Below are positions 1-12,709 of a DNA stretch of 64,000 nt, one piece after another. The stretch lies in NCBI RefSeq assembly GCF_024294805.1, contig NZ_JANCLU010000022.1:1-64000 (forward strand), given 5' to 3'. Every line of letters begins with the position of its first letter. Position 1 is the first letter of the stretch. The notes under the pieces were generated by a model that saw nothing but the letters and a program-made list of their open reading frames with translations, was not told the origin of the DNA and ran no database searches. The position numbers and the translations under genes were made by a program. This DNA comes from Alsobacter ponti (GTDB lineage: Bacteria; Pseudomonadota; Alphaproteobacteria; Rhizobiales; Beijerinckiaceae).

Positions 1-78
1 GCTCCCTCGAACCGGCCACCGCCCCCCACCCGCATCGGCCACGCTGCAGACGCCCCTTCCTCGGGTGAGGACGAGAGG

Positions 79-108
79 AATATAGGCATAAATTCCTTCG
101 CATGTCAA
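79..108 (-). promoter_or_regulatory. Sigma70-like promoter reading off the left edge
   Basis: On the minus strand a perfect -35 box TTGACA (103-108) is followed after 18 bases by a near-perfect -10 box TATATT (79-84). Transcription would run leftward into a gene outside the window. It lies in a short AT-rich patch in otherwise GC-rich DNA. Nothing else is recognisable between 1 and 139. The match is seen directly; promoter activity is inferred. Confidence 0.6.
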
Positions 109-139
109 GCGCGGAATTGAGCGCCGGTCGATCTGCATC

Positions 140-340
140 GCGGGCCTCCGGCCCGCCCGTTCCCGGACCGGTGCAGCGACAGCGGAACCGGAGCCGGGAC
201 CCAGCGCAACATGCCGCGCGTCAGCGCGTCCAAATGAAAAGGCCGATGAAGCGCCGCTTCGCGGCAACATCCATGCGCTGGCTCCCGGATACCCCTCCGC
301 TACGCTGCGGGGTTCCGGGAACGGGCGGACGTCGTCCGCC
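140..340. repeat. Intergenic hairpin-bounded repeat, copy A (201 bp)
   Basis: The element opens with a hairpin (arms 140-146 and 150-156, GCGGGCC/GGCCCGC) and closes with another (325-330 and 334-339, GCGGAC/GTCCGC). Its body matches the segment at 63244-63447 in the same orientation, with shared blocks such as cggtgcagcg, cagcggaaccg and catccatgcgctgg in the same order and spacing. It lies just beyond the stop codon of the acyl-CoA synthetase gene and has no convincing reading frame. It looks like a dispersed, non-autonomous palindromic element; the family is not identified. Confidence 0.75.
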
Positions 341-347
341 TTTGCGC

Positions 348-2030
348 TCACGCCGCGGGGCTGGGGGGATGGGTGGACTGGCGTCCGCCCTTTGGGGCGA
401 TTGGGGCGCGGTCGCGGAGTTCGCGGCGGATGATCTTGCCGGTCGTGGTCAGCGGCAGCTCGGGGACGAACTCGATCTCGCGCGGATATTCGTGGGCCGA
501 GAGGCGGGCGCGGACGAAGGCGCCGATGTCGGCGGCGAGCGCATCCCCCGGCGCGTAGCCGGCGTTGAGCACGATGAAGGCCTTGACGATCTCGGTGCGC
601 AGCGCGTCCGGCTTGCCGACCGCCGCCGCCATCTTCACCGCCGCGTGGCGCAGCAGGCAGTCCTCGATCTCGACGGGACCGATCCGGTAGCCGGAGGAAG
701 TGATCACGTCGTCGTCGCGGCCGAGGAAGCGGACATAGCCCTCCTCGTCCGCCACGCCCTGGTCGCCGGTCGTCATCCAGTCGCCGAGGAACTTGGCCCG
801 GGTCGCCTCCTCGCGCCCCCAATAGCCGAGAAACATCACCGGGTCCGGCCGGCGCACCGCGATCTGACCCGTCTCGCCCGGCTCGCACAACGCGCCGTCG
901 GGCCGGATGATGCCGACCGCATGGCCCGGCACGGCGCGCCCGATCGCGCCCGGCCTGACGACGCCGATGGCGGCGCAGGAGGCGAGCACGAGATTGCATT
1001 CGGTCTGGCCGAACGCCTCGTTGATGGTGAGGCCGAGCGCCTCGCGGCCCCAGGCCAGCGTCTCGGCCCCCAGCGCCTCCCCGGCCGAGGCGACGGTGCG
1101 CAGATCGAGGTCGAAGCGCTCGCGCGGTGACTTGACGGCGCGCAGCATGCGCAACGCCGTGGGCGGCGCGAAGACGTTGCGCACGCCGTGGTCCTGCAGC
1201 AGCCGAAAGGCCTCCTCGGGATCGAACTTCTCGAACTTCCGGGCCACCACCGTCACGCCGAAGTGCAGCGAGGGCAGCATGGCGTTGAGCAGGCCCCCGG
1301 CCCAGGCCCAGTCGGCGGGCGTCCACATGCGGTCGCCCGGCTGCGGGTAGAACTCGTGCACCATCCCGAAGCCAGGCAGGTGCCCCGGCAGCACGCGATG
1401 GGCGTGCAGCGCGCCCTTGGGCGCGCCGGTGGTGCCGGAGGTGTAGATCATCATCGCCGGATCGTCGGCGAGCGTGTCGACCGGCGCGAAATCGTCGCTC
1501 TCGCGCTCCATCGCCTCCCGGAAGCCGGCGGCGCTTCCCTCCGGCCCGTCGACGCTGAACACGGCGCGAAGATCCGGCAGCGCCGCGCCCGAGGCGGCGA
1601 CCTTGGCGAGCCCGGCAGCGTTGGCGACAAGGCAGGACGCGCCGGCGTCCTCCAGCCGGTAGGCCAGCGCGTCGACGCCGAACAGCACGGCCAGCGGCAA
1701 CGCCACCGCGCCGAGCTTGTAGACGGCGATGTGCGCGATGGCGAGGTCGAGCGATTGCGGCAGCAGCAGCGCCACGCGGTCGCCCCGGCCGACGCCGGCG
1801 CGGCGCAGCGCGTTGGCGAAGCGGTTCGACGCGGCGCGCAACTCCGCGAAACTCGTCGCCGTCGCCGCGCCGGAAGCATCGACCTCGAGGATGGCGATGC
1901 GAGCGGGATCGGTCGCGGCCCAGCGGTCGCAGACGTCGACGCCAATGTTGTAGCGGCGCGGAATCGACCAGCGGAACTCGCGCATCAGCGCGTCGTAATC
2001 GCGAACGGGGGGAAGCATGGCGTTGCGCAT
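348..2030 (-). CDS. AMP-forming acyl-CoA synthetase (acetyl/medium-chain type)
   Basis: This 560-residue enzyme of the acyl-adenylate-forming superfamily should activate a short- or medium-chain carboxylic acid with ATP and then CoA, in the cytoplasm. The P-loop-like adenylation motif YTSGTTGAPKG is at residues 196-206. The C-terminal lid carries GYRIGPVEIED and the catalytic-lysine motif TTTGKIIRR close to the end. Length and N-terminal layout match medium-chain acyl-CoA synthetases rather than the longer Acs acetyl-CoA synthetase. The first ATG is used; a second ATG four codons on (2018) is equally possible because neither has a clear ribosome site. It appears monocistronic, so substrate cannot be read from context. 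The last residues (GGRQSTHPPSPAA) are encoded by DNA resembling the adjacent repeat and may be a late extension. Confidence 0.85.
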   Translation of the reverse strand: MRNAMLPPVRDYDALMREFRWSIPRRYNIGVDVCDRWAATDPARIAILEVDASGAATATSFAELRAASNRFANALRRAGVGRGDRVALLLPQSLDLAIAHIAVYKLGAVALPLAVLFGVDALAYRLEDAGASCLVANAAGLAKVAASGAALPDLRAVFSVDGPEGSAAGFREAMERESDDFAPVDTLADDPAMMIYTSGTTGAPKGALHAHRVLPGHLPGFGMVHEFYPQPGDRMWTPADWAWAGGLLNAMLPSLHFGVTVVARKFEKFDPEEAFRLLQDHGVRNVFAPPTALRMLRAVKSPRERFDLDLRTVASAGEALGAETLAWGREALGLTINEAFGQTECNLVLASCAAIGVVRPGAIGRAVPGHAVGIIRPDGALCEPGETGQIAVRRPDPVMFLGYWGREEATRAKFLGDWMTTGDQGVADEEGYVRFLGRDDDVITSSGYRIGPVEIEDCLLRHAAVKMAAAVGKPDALRTEIVKAFIVLNAGYAPGDALAADIGAFVRARLSAHEYPREIEFVPELPLTTTGKIIRRELRDRAPIAPKGGRQSTHPPSPAA

Positions 2031-2077
2031 CTCGGAATAACGGGGCGAACCCTACGCTTGTTGCAGTGCAAACCCAA

Positions 2078-2155
2078 GTCCGCCTTCCGAGGGATGGTCC
2101 GCCTTGCGAAGGATGCTCCGCCTTGCGAGGGAGGACTTCCGCCTTTCGACGGGCG
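2078..2155. repeat. Degenerate tandem repeat of about 19 bp, four units
   Basis: Units at 2078-2096, 2097-2115, 2116-2135 and 2136-2155 share the core tCCGCCTTgCGAgGGA. The first two are exactly 19 bases long and differ at two positions. The array lies in the 277-base gap between the divergent acyl-CoA synthetase and TerC genes. A similar core, gtccgcctttgcg, occurs at the end of repeat copy A (334-346). No coding or structural RNA role is apparent. Confidence 0.6.
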
Positions 2156-2307
2156 GAGACCGCGTCGCTTACGCTTTTTTCGGGCGGGCCCCTTGACGGC
2201 GAGCGCGGCCGTCACGATCTCCGCCGAGGCGACCGGGCCCCTCTGGCGGAAGCGAAGGCTTCCGCGATGTCGGCGCCATTGTTCCGGCAATGACGAGGGA
2301 GCCCTGG

Positions 2308-3309
2308 ATGCCCGATTTCCTGACCATCGACCTGTTGGCGAAGCCGCTGTGGATGTGGCTCGTCTTCGGCGGCGTCGTGTCCGCCCTGCTCGCCTTCGAT
2401 CTCGGCGTGCTGCACCGCGGCTCCAAGGAGATCTCGACGCGCGAGAGCCTGCTGCTGTCGGCCTTCTACATCACCATGGGCCTCGCCTTCGGCGGCTGGG
2501 TGTGGTGGTCGGTGTCGCCGCAGGCTGGCGTCGAGTACCTGACGGGGTTCGTCATCGAGAAAAGCCTCTCGATGGACAACATCTTCGTCATCGCCATGAT
2601 CTTCGGCTATTTCGGCATTCCGCGCGCCTACCAGTACCGCGTGCTGTTCTGGGGCGTGCTGGCGGTCATCGTCATGCGCGGCGTGATGATCGGCGTCGGC
2701 GCGGCCCTGGTGTCGCAGTTCGGCTGGCTCCTGTGGCTGTTCGCGGCATTCCTGATCGCCACCGGCGTGAAGATGCTGCTGGCCGCCGACAAGGCCTACG
2801 ATGTCTCCACCAACCCGGTGCTGAAGTTCATGCGCCGGCGCTTCCGCGTCACCGACGGCCTGCGCGGCGAGGCGTTCGTGGTGCGCGAGCGCGACCCGCG
2901 CACCGGCAGGCTCGCGACCGCCGTGACGCCGCTGTTCCTGGTGCTGGTGCTGGTGAACATCGCCGACGCGGTGTTCGCGGTCGACTCGGTGCCGGCCATC
3001 TTCGCGGTGACGACCGACACCTACATCGTCTTCACCTCCAACATCTTCGCCATCCTCGGCCTGCGGGCGCTGTACTTCGCGCTCTCGGCGATGATCGACC
3101 GCTTCGCCTACCTGAAATACGCGCTGGCCTCGGTGCTGATCTTCATCGGCGGCAAGATCGTCGTGGCCGACATGCTCGGCATCGCCAAGGTGCCGCCGGC
3201 GATCTCGCTGGGCGCGACCTTCGCCATCCTCGCCGCCGGCGTCGCGGTCTCGCTGTGGAAGACGCGCCACGAGCCGGAGGCGGCGCTGCCCGCCCCCGCC
3301 AAGGACTGA
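2308..3309 (+). CDS. TerC/Alx family integral membrane protein
   Basis: A 333-residue multi-pass membrane protein of the TerC/Alx family, whose studied members export Mn2+ or support membrane-protein metalation. Hydrophobic segments fill most of the protein. The family core SMDNIFVIAMIFGYF and the later NIADAVFAVDSVPAIFAVT are present, with the conserved Asp residues inside membrane segments (SMDN; DAVFAVDS). The start at 2308 is preferred over the in-frame ATG at 2290 because GAGGGAG (2294-2300) sits seven bases before it. The stop lies four bases from the convergent putR stop. No yybP-ykoY Mn2+ riboswitch was recognised upstream, so regulation is unknown. Confidence 0.88.
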   Translation: MPDFLTIDLLAKPLWMWLVFGGVVSALLAFDLGVLHRGSKEISTRESLLLSAFYITMGLAFGGWVWWSVSPQAGVEYLTGFVIEKSLSMDNIFVIAMIFGYFGIPRAYQYRVLFWGVLAVIVMRGVMIGVGAALVSQFGWLLWLFAAFLIATGVKMLLAADKAYDVSTNPVLKFMRRRFRVTDGLRGEAFVVRERDPRTGRLATAVTPLFLVLVLVNIADAVFAVDSVPAIFAVTTDTYIVFTSNIFAILGLRALYFALSAMIDRFAYLKYALASVLIFIGGKIVVADMLGIAKVPPAISLGATFAILAAGVAVSLWKTRHEPEAALPAPAKD

Positions 3310-3313
3310 GGCG

Positions 3314-3775
3314 TCAGACCGGCAGCAGCCCGTCGGTCTTCACCTCCTCCATCACCGCGTAGGTGCGCGTCTCCTTGACGCCGGGCAGGGAGAGGAGGAT
3401 TTCGCCAAGGAAATGGCGGTACGCCGCCATGTCCGCCACGCGGGTCTTGACCAGGTAGTCGAACCCGCCGGCCACCATGTGGCACTCCAGCACCTCCGGC
3501 GAACGGCGCACGGCGGTCGAGAACAGCTCGAAGACGTCGGGGGTGGTCTTGTCGAGGCTGACCTCGACGAACACCAGCAGGCCGCGCCCCAGCTTCACCG
3601 GGTCCAGCGTGGCGCGAAAGCCGGTGACGTAGCCCTCGCGAAACAGGCGCTTGACGCGCTCGCTGGTCGCGGTGGGAGATAGACCGATCCTGTCGGCGAG
3701 GTCGACGGTGGTGATCCTGCCGTCGCCCTGCAGCAGGTTGAGGATCTTGCGGTCGGTGCGATCGAGCTGATCCAT
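3314..3775 (-). CDS. putR: Lrp/AsnC family regulator, probable putA regulator
   Basis: A 153-residue Lrp/AsnC-type regulator with an N-terminal winged helix-turn-helix (residues about 1-60, LDRTDRKILNLLQ ... LSPTATSERVKRL) and a C-terminal RAM effector-binding domain. It is transcribed divergently from putA with 150 bases between the start codons, the arrangement of alphaproteobacterial PutR, which activates putA in response to proline. PutA here lacks a DNA-binding domain, which fits the need for a separate regulator. The function is inferred from context; the family call is firm. Confidence 0.85.
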   Translation of the reverse strand: MDQLDRTDRKILNLLQGDGRITTVDLADRIGLSPTATSERVKRLFREGYVTGFRATLDPVKLGRGLLVFVEVSLDKTTPDVFELFSTAVRRSPEVLECHMVAGGFDYLVKTRVADMAAYRHFLGEILLSLPGVKETRTYAVMEEVKTDGLLPV

Positions 3776-3925
3776 GCGGCGATTTCGCTATCAAGAGGCT
3801 TCAACATAGGGAAAGACGCGGTCGTCTAGCACAAATCGGCATCGAAACGCCACCGCATTCCTTGTATTTTCCGCGAGTTCGCCTTCGCGCCGACGCCTTC
3901 CTGGAAACGTCCGAGGATTCGCCCC

Positions 3926-6900
3926 ATGCCGACGCAGCCGTCCATCGCCCCGTTCCGCGCCGCCTACGCCCCGGACGACGCCGAGATCGCCCGCGTTTTG
4001 ATGTTCGCCCCGGCGCCGACGCCGGAGGCCGAGGAGCGGATCGACCGGCGCGCGACGCGGCTGATCGAGGCGATCCGCGACCGCTCCGGCGGGCTCGGCG
4101 GGGTGGAGGAATTGCTGCGCGCCTACTCGCTCTCGAGCCGCGAGGGCTTGGCGCTGATGGTGCTGGCCGAGGCGTTGCTGCGCGTGCCGGACGCCGCCAC
4201 CGCCGACCGGCTGATCGAGGACAAGATCGGCCAGGGCGACTTCCGCCGCCACGAGACGCGCTCCGACGCGCTGCTGGTCTCCGCCTCGGCCTGGGCGCTC
4301 GGCATCACGGCCCGCCTGATCCAGCCGGGCGAGACGCCGGAGGGCATCGTCGCCTCGCTCGCCAAGCGCCTCGGCGTGCCCACGGTGCGCACGGCGACGC
4401 GCCAGGCGATGCGCGTGCTCGGCAACCATTTCGTGCTCGGCCAGTCGATCGGCGAGGCTCTGGACCGCGCCCGCTCCGGGGAAGGCCGGCTGTTCCGCTA
4501 CTCGTTCGACATGCTCGGCGAGGGCGCGCGCACGCAGGAGGACGCCGAGCGCTACGCGCGCAGCTACGCCGACGCGATCGAGGCGATCGGCAAGCGGGCC
4601 GGGAACGAGCGCCTGCCGAACCGCCCCGGCATCTCGGTGAAGCTGTCGGCGCTGCACCCGCGCTACGACGCCCTGTCGCGCGAGCGCGTGATGCGCGAGC
4701 TGACGCCCGTGGTGCTCGGCCTCGCCCGCAAGGCCAAGGAGCACGACCTCAATTTCACCGTCGACGCCGAGGAGGCGGACCGGCTGGAGCTGTCGCTGGA
4801 CGTCGTCGCCGCCGTGCTCGCCGACCCGTCGCTGGCCGGCTGGGACGGGTTCGGCCTCGCCATCCAGGCCTACCAGAAGCGCGCCGCCGCGACGATCGAC
4901 TGGGTCGTCGACCTCGCGACGCGGCTCGACCGCCGGCTGATGGTGCGCCTCGTCAAGGGCGCGTACTGGGACACCGAGGTGAAGCGCGCGCAGGAGCGCG
5001 GGCTGGACGCCTACCCGGTGTTCACCCGCAAGGCGATGACCGACCTCAACTACGTGGCCTGCGCCGGCAAGCTGCTCGCCGCCCGCCCGCGCATCTACCC
5101 GCAATTCGCCACGCACAACGCGCTGACCGTCGCTTCCATCCTGGAGCGCGCCGGCGACACCGAGGGCTACGAGTTCCAGCGCCTGCACGGCATGGGCGAC
5201 GCGCTCTACCAGACGCTGATCGAGGACGAGCCGGGGCTTGCCTGCCGCACCTACGCGCCGGTGGGCGGCCACCGCGACCTGCTCGCCTATCTCGTGCGCC
5301 GCCTGTTGGAGAACGGCGCGAACTCCTCCTTCGTCTCGGTGGCCGCCGACCCCGCCGTTCCCGTGGCTGCGCTGCTGCAGCGGCCCGCCGACATCGTCGG
5401 CCGGCCCGAGGCGGCGCGCAACGTGCGCGTGCCGCTGCCGCGCGACCTCTACGGTCCGAAGCGGCGCAATTCGCGCGGCGTCGAGCTGGGACATCGCGAC
5501 AGCCTGGACGCCCTGATGGCCGAAATCCGTGCCCAGCGCCGGGACGTGCTGGCCTCCTCGCTGGTCGACGGGGCTCCGCGCGGCGGCGCCGCCCGGCCCG
5601 TGCTCTCCCCCGCCGACGCGCGCACCGCAGTTGGCGACGTGGCTGAGGCCGACGCTTCGCTGGCCGTCGAAGCCATCGAGGCGGCGCGGCGCGGCTTCCG
5701 CGCCTGGGAGCGCACGCCCGCCCACGACCGCGCCGACGCGCTGCTGCGCGCCAGCGTGGCGCTGGAGGACCGCCGCGGCCTGCTGCTCGACCTGCTCCAG
5801 CGCGAGGCGGGCAAGACGCTCGACGACGCCGTCGCCGAACTGCGCGAGGCGGTCGACTTCCTGCGCTATTACGCGGCGCAGGCGCGCGAGCTGTTCGGCG
5901 AGGGCGAAGCGCTGCCCGGGCCGACCGGCGAGGACAACCGGCTGCTGCATCGCGGGCGCGGCGTATTCGTCTGCATCAGCCCCTGGAACTTCCCCCTCGC
6001 CATCTTCCTCGGCCAGGTCTCGGCCGCGCTGGCGGCGGGCAACGCCGTGGTGGCCAAGCCCGCCGAGCAGACACCGCTCATCGCCTTCGAGGCGGTGAAG
6101 GCGCTGCACGAATCCGGCGTGCCGTCCTCCGCGCTGCAGCTCGTGCTCGGGGACGGCGCTGTCGGCGCGGCGCTGGTCGGCGCGCCGGGGGTGGCGGGCG
6201 TCGCCTTCACCGGCTCCACCGAGACGGCGCGGCGCATCAACCAAACGCTCGCCGGCAAGGACGGGCCCATCGTGCCGCTGATCGCCGAGACGGGGGGCAT
6301 CAACGCCATGATCGTCGACGCCACCGCCCTGCCCGAGCAGGTCGCGGACGACGTCGTCACCTCCGCCTTCCGCTCCGCCGGCCAGCGCTGCTCGGCGCTG
6401 CGGCTGCTGTGCGTGCAGGAGGACGTCGCCGACCGCATGATCGAGATGATCGCCGGAGCCGCCGCCGAGCTGAAGCTCGGCGATCCGACCGCGATTGACG
6501 TCCATGTCGGGCCGGTGATCGACGCCGAGGCCAAGGAACGCCTCGACGCGCACGTGGCCCGGCTGCGCCGTGACGCGATCACGCGCTACGCCGGCGACGC
6601 CCCTGCGCAGGGCTATTTCGTCGCGCCGCACATCTTCGAGCTCTCCGCTCCCGCCGAGCTGAAAGAGGAGATCTTCGGTCCCGTGCTGCACGTCGTGCGC
6701 TGGAAGGCGAACGAGCTGGACGGGGTGCTCGACGCCATCGAGGCGAGCGGCTACGGGCTGACGCTGGGCGTCCACTCGCGCATCGACACCACGGTGGCGC
6801 GCGTGCTGTCGCGGCTCGATGTCGGCAATTGCTACGTCAACCGCAACATGATCGGCGCGGTGGTCGGCACGCAGCCCTTCGGCGGCTCGGGCCTGTCGGG

Positions 6901-7018
6901 CACCGGCCCCAAGGCCGGCGGCCCCAACTACCTCAAGCGCTTCGCGCTGGAGCAGACGGTGACGGTCAACACGGCGGCCGCCGGCGGCAACGCCAGCCTG
7001 ATCGCCATGGGTGAGTGA
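3926..7018 (+). CDS. putA: Bifunctional proline dehydrogenase / P5C dehydrogenase PutA
   Basis: A 1030-residue enzyme that oxidises proline to glutamate in two steps. The N-terminal half is the FAD-dependent proline dehydrogenase barrel (VRLVKGAYWDTEVKRAQ, YEFQRLHGMGDALY, RRLLENGANSSFV). The C-terminal half is the NAD-dependent aldehyde dehydrogenase, with catalytic Glu788 (AETGG) and nucleophile Cys822 (AGQRCSALR), and ends in the typical PFGGSGLSGTGPKAGG region. It is shorter than the roughly 1300-residue trifunctional PutA of enterobacteria and has no N-terminal ribbon-helix-helix repressor domain. It is monocistronic, divergent from putR, and followed by two hairpins (7034-7052 and 7088-7106). 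Confidence 0.96.
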   Translation: MPTQPSIAPFRAAYAPDDAEIARVLMFAPAPTPEAEERIDRRATRLIEAIRDRSGGLGGVEELLRAYSLSSREGLALMVLAEALLRVPDAATADRLIEDKIGQGDFRRHETRSDALLVSASAWALGITARLIQPGETPEGIVASLAKRLGVPTVRTATRQAMRVLGNHFVLGQSIGEALDRARSGEGRLFRYSFDMLGEGARTQEDAERYARSYADAIEAIGKRAGNERLPNRPGISVKLSALHPRYDALSRERVMRELTPVVLGLARKAKEHDLNFTVDAEEADRLELSLDVVAAVLADPSLAGWDGFGLAIQAYQKRAAATIDWVVDLATRLDRRLMVRLVKGAYWDTEVKRAQERGLDAYPVFTRKAMTDLNYVACAGKLLAARPRIYPQFATHNALTVASILERAGDTEGYEFQRLHGMGDALYQTLIEDEPGLACRTYAPVGGHRDLLAYLVRRLLENGANSSFVSVAADPAVPVAALLQRPADIVGRPEAARNVRVPLPRDLYGPKRRNSRGVELGHRDSLDALMAEIRAQRRDVLASSLVDGAPRGGAARPVLSPADARTAVGDVAEADASLAVEAIEAARRGFRAWERTPAHDRADALLRASVALEDRRGLLLDLLQREAGKTLDDAVAELREAVDFLRYYAAQARELFGEGEALPGPTGEDNRLLHRGRGVFVCISPWNFPLAIFLGQVSAALAAGNAVVAKPAEQTPLIAFEAVKALHESGVPSSALQLVLGDGAVGAALVGAPGVAGVAFTGSTETARRINQTLAGKDGPIVPLIAETGGINAMIVDATALPEQVADDVVTSAFRSAGQRCSALRLLCVQEDVADRMIEMIAGAAAELKLGDPTAIDVHVGPVIDAEAKERLDAHVARLRRDAITRYAGDAPAQGYFVAPHIFELSAPAELKEEIFGPVLHVVRWKANELDGVLDAIEASGYGLTLGVHSRIDTTVARVLSRLDVGNCYVNRNMIGAVVGTQPFGGSGLSGTGPKAGGPNYLKRFALEQTVTVNTAAAGGNASLIAMGE

Positions 7019-7033
7019 GGCGGGCGAGTGAAG

Positions 7034-7052
7034 CGGCGGGCTTCGCCCGCCG
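7034..7052. terminator. Hairpin after putA (no U-run)
   Basis: A perfect 8-bp stem, CGGCGGGC/GCCCGCCG with loop TTC, starts 16 bases after the putA stop. It has no T-run and probably assists the stronger terminator at 7085-7109 or protects the 3' end of the mRNA. Confidence 0.45.
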
Positions 7053-7084
7053 TCATGCGCGTTAAGCCGCTCCGTTCCAAACAA

Positions 7085-7109
7085 AAAGCCCGGCCTGTGG
7101 CCGGGCTTT
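7085..7109. terminator. Bidirectional intrinsic terminator between putA and atpC
   Basis: A perfect 8-bp stem GCCCGGCC/GGCCGGGC (7088-7095 and 7099-7106) with loop TGT is flanked by A5 on the left and T3 on the right. It can therefore stop both the putA transcript (plus strand) and the atp operon transcript (minus strand), whose genes converge here. Confidence 0.85.
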
Positions 7110-7153
7110 CGCATGTCTCGACGGCGCGGCGGGAGAGCCCGCCGGCGGCCGGC

Positions 7154-7570
7154 CTACTGGACGTGGGTGCGCGACAGGAACTGGTCGCGCAGCGCCAGCA
7201 CCTGGGCGAGGCGCTCCTGCGAGACGCGGCGCTCGTCCTCGGTGGAGGCGGCGGCGAACTCGTCCTCGGCGGCCTTCACCTCGACGGCGATGAACTCGTC
7301 CGTGATCTCCTGCACCGGTACGGCCTGCTCGGCCAGGATGGTGAGGCCCGACGGCGACACGTCGGCGAAGCCGCCGCGCACGAATAGGCGTTGCGTCTGG
7401 TTCTTGTCGTCGGTGACGACGATGACGCCCGGACGCAGCGACGACATCAGCGGCGCGTGGTCCTTCAGCACGGCGAAATCGCCCTCGGCGCCCGGCACCA
7501 CCACCTGCTCCACCGGACCGGCGAACAGCAGCCTTTCGGGCGAAACCAGCTCGAAATTGAACGTGGCCAT
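7154..7570 (-). CDS. atpC: F1 ATP synthase epsilon subunit
   Basis: A 138-residue subunit of the F1 central stalk, which couples rotation to catalysis and can inhibit ATP hydrolysis. The N-terminal beta-sandwich domain begins FNFELVSPERLLFAG and includes the conserved VPGAEGDFAVLKDHAPLMSSLRPGV. The C-terminal helical region follows (about residues 90-135) and is of ordinary length. It is the last gene of atpHAGDC, separated from atpD by an unusually long 106-base gap that contains a perfect 12-bp hairpin. A bidirectional terminator follows. Confidence 0.95.
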   Translation of the reverse strand: MATFNFELVSPERLLFAGPVEQVVVPGAEGDFAVLKDHAPLMSSLRPGVIVVTDDKNQTQRLFVRGGFADVSPSGLTILAEQAVPVQEITDEFIAVEVKAAEDEFAAASTEDERRVSQERLAQVLALRDQFLSRTHVQ

Positions 7571-7637
7571 CAGGGTCTCCGACCGGAGCCGCGCGGCCCG
7601 ACGCGCGGTCGGCCCTGCGGCTCGCTACAGCAAGGGG

Positions 7638-7664
7638 CCTCCCGCGCGGCGGCCGCGCGGGAGG
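7638..7664. other. Perfect 12-bp hairpin in the atpD-atpC gap
   Basis: Arms CCTCCCGCGCGG (7638-7649) and CCGCGCGGGAGG (7653-7664) pair perfectly around a 3-base loop, 12 bases after the atpD stop on the minus strand. There is no U-run on either side, so it is not a classical terminator. A partial terminator or an RNase-processing and 3'-stabilising element is plausible. Confidence 0.7.
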
Positions 7665-7676
7665 GAACGGTTGCGA

Positions 7677-10008
<2,332 letters not shown>

Positions 10009-10030
10009 GGCTCGCCCCTACCTCTCCGGA

Positions 10031-12130
<2,100 letters not shown>

Positions 12131-12284
12131 TCAGATGCCCCGAAGGTCGCGCCACGCCGCCGGACTCGCCTGATGCGAGGGGAACCGCAAACGCCGCCAT
12201 CGGGAGTGGAACCGGGCCCCCGTCTCGGCATCGGCTCGCGCACGCGCAAGACCGCTCCCGGACGAAGCCCTGAAGGCGGGGGTG

Positions 12285-12312
12285 AACTAGCATGAGTGCC
12301 GGGGGCGCGCAA
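12285..12312 (-). promoter_or_regulatory. Candidate promoter of the atp operon
   Basis: In the 334-base gap between the HdeA-like gene and atpH, the minus strand carries TTGCGC (12307-12312) and, 16 bases on, CTAGTT (12285-12290), a loose -35/-10 pair about 165 bases upstream of atpH. It sits at the least GC-rich point of this gap. Nothing else was recognised between 12121 and 12454. The call rests on motif likeness only. Confidence 0.3.
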
Positions 12313-12454
12313 CCCGACGCGGACGGAGCAGGGCCGCGACTTTCGGACGGACGCCGGCGCGCCGCGCGGGCGCAAAATCCAGGGCCGCCGGCACGGCGAT
12401 TCGTCGAAGGCGGGCCGGGGGATGCGCCGCTCGCACCCCCCGGGGTCGTCAGTT

Positions 12455-12709
12455 TCAGCCGCCGAGCGCCTTGGCGGCCGCCTCCATCGCCTTGGTGTTC
12501 GGGTTCTTGGTGCAATAGTCCTTCATCTTGGTCTCGAGCTCGGCGGCCATCTTGTCCATGGTGGCGTCGCCGGTCTTCGGCGTCGGCCCCGCGGCCGCTG
12601 AGATCTTGAGATATTCAGCGCAGCTCATGTTGGGATCGGTGACCTGGGCCGAGGCGGACGAGGCCACGGCGATGCAGCCGGCCAAAACGGCCGCGCGGAA
12701 AAGCAGCAT
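12455..12709 (-). CDS. HdeA-like small periplasmic protein
   Basis: An 84-residue protein with a clear Sec signal peptide (MLLFRAAVLAGCIAVASSASA, cleaved after ASA). The mature form of about 63 residues contains two cysteines (SCAEYL and DYCTKNP) placed as in the single disulphide of HdeA-type acid-stress chaperones. The acidic, helix-rich sequence fits that family, but similarity is short. The start is fixed by AGGAG five bases upstream (12714-12720 region); a longer reading of the frame has no support. It is monocistronic. If the family call is right it would hold unfolded periplasmic proteins at low pH. Confidence 0.6.
   Translation of the reverse strand: MLLFRAAVLAGCIAVASSASAQVTDPNMSCAEYLKISAAAGPTPKTGDATMDKMAAELETKMKDYCTKNPNTKAMEAAAKALGG

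Noticed and set aside
2066-2170. CRISPR array
   Set aside because: The 19-bp units are directly adjacent without unique spacers and are degenerate; no cas gene is present.
2031-2307. A yybP-ykoY manganese riboswitch upstream of terC
   Set aside because: TerC genes often have this leader, but the conserved GGGGAGTA-type core and its paired stems could not be found in the gap.
3791-7114. A 1107-codon open frame antisense to putA
   Set aside because: It is the high-GC shadow of putA. Its translation is Arg/Ala/Gly/His-rich with no domain, while putA has complete catalytic motifs.
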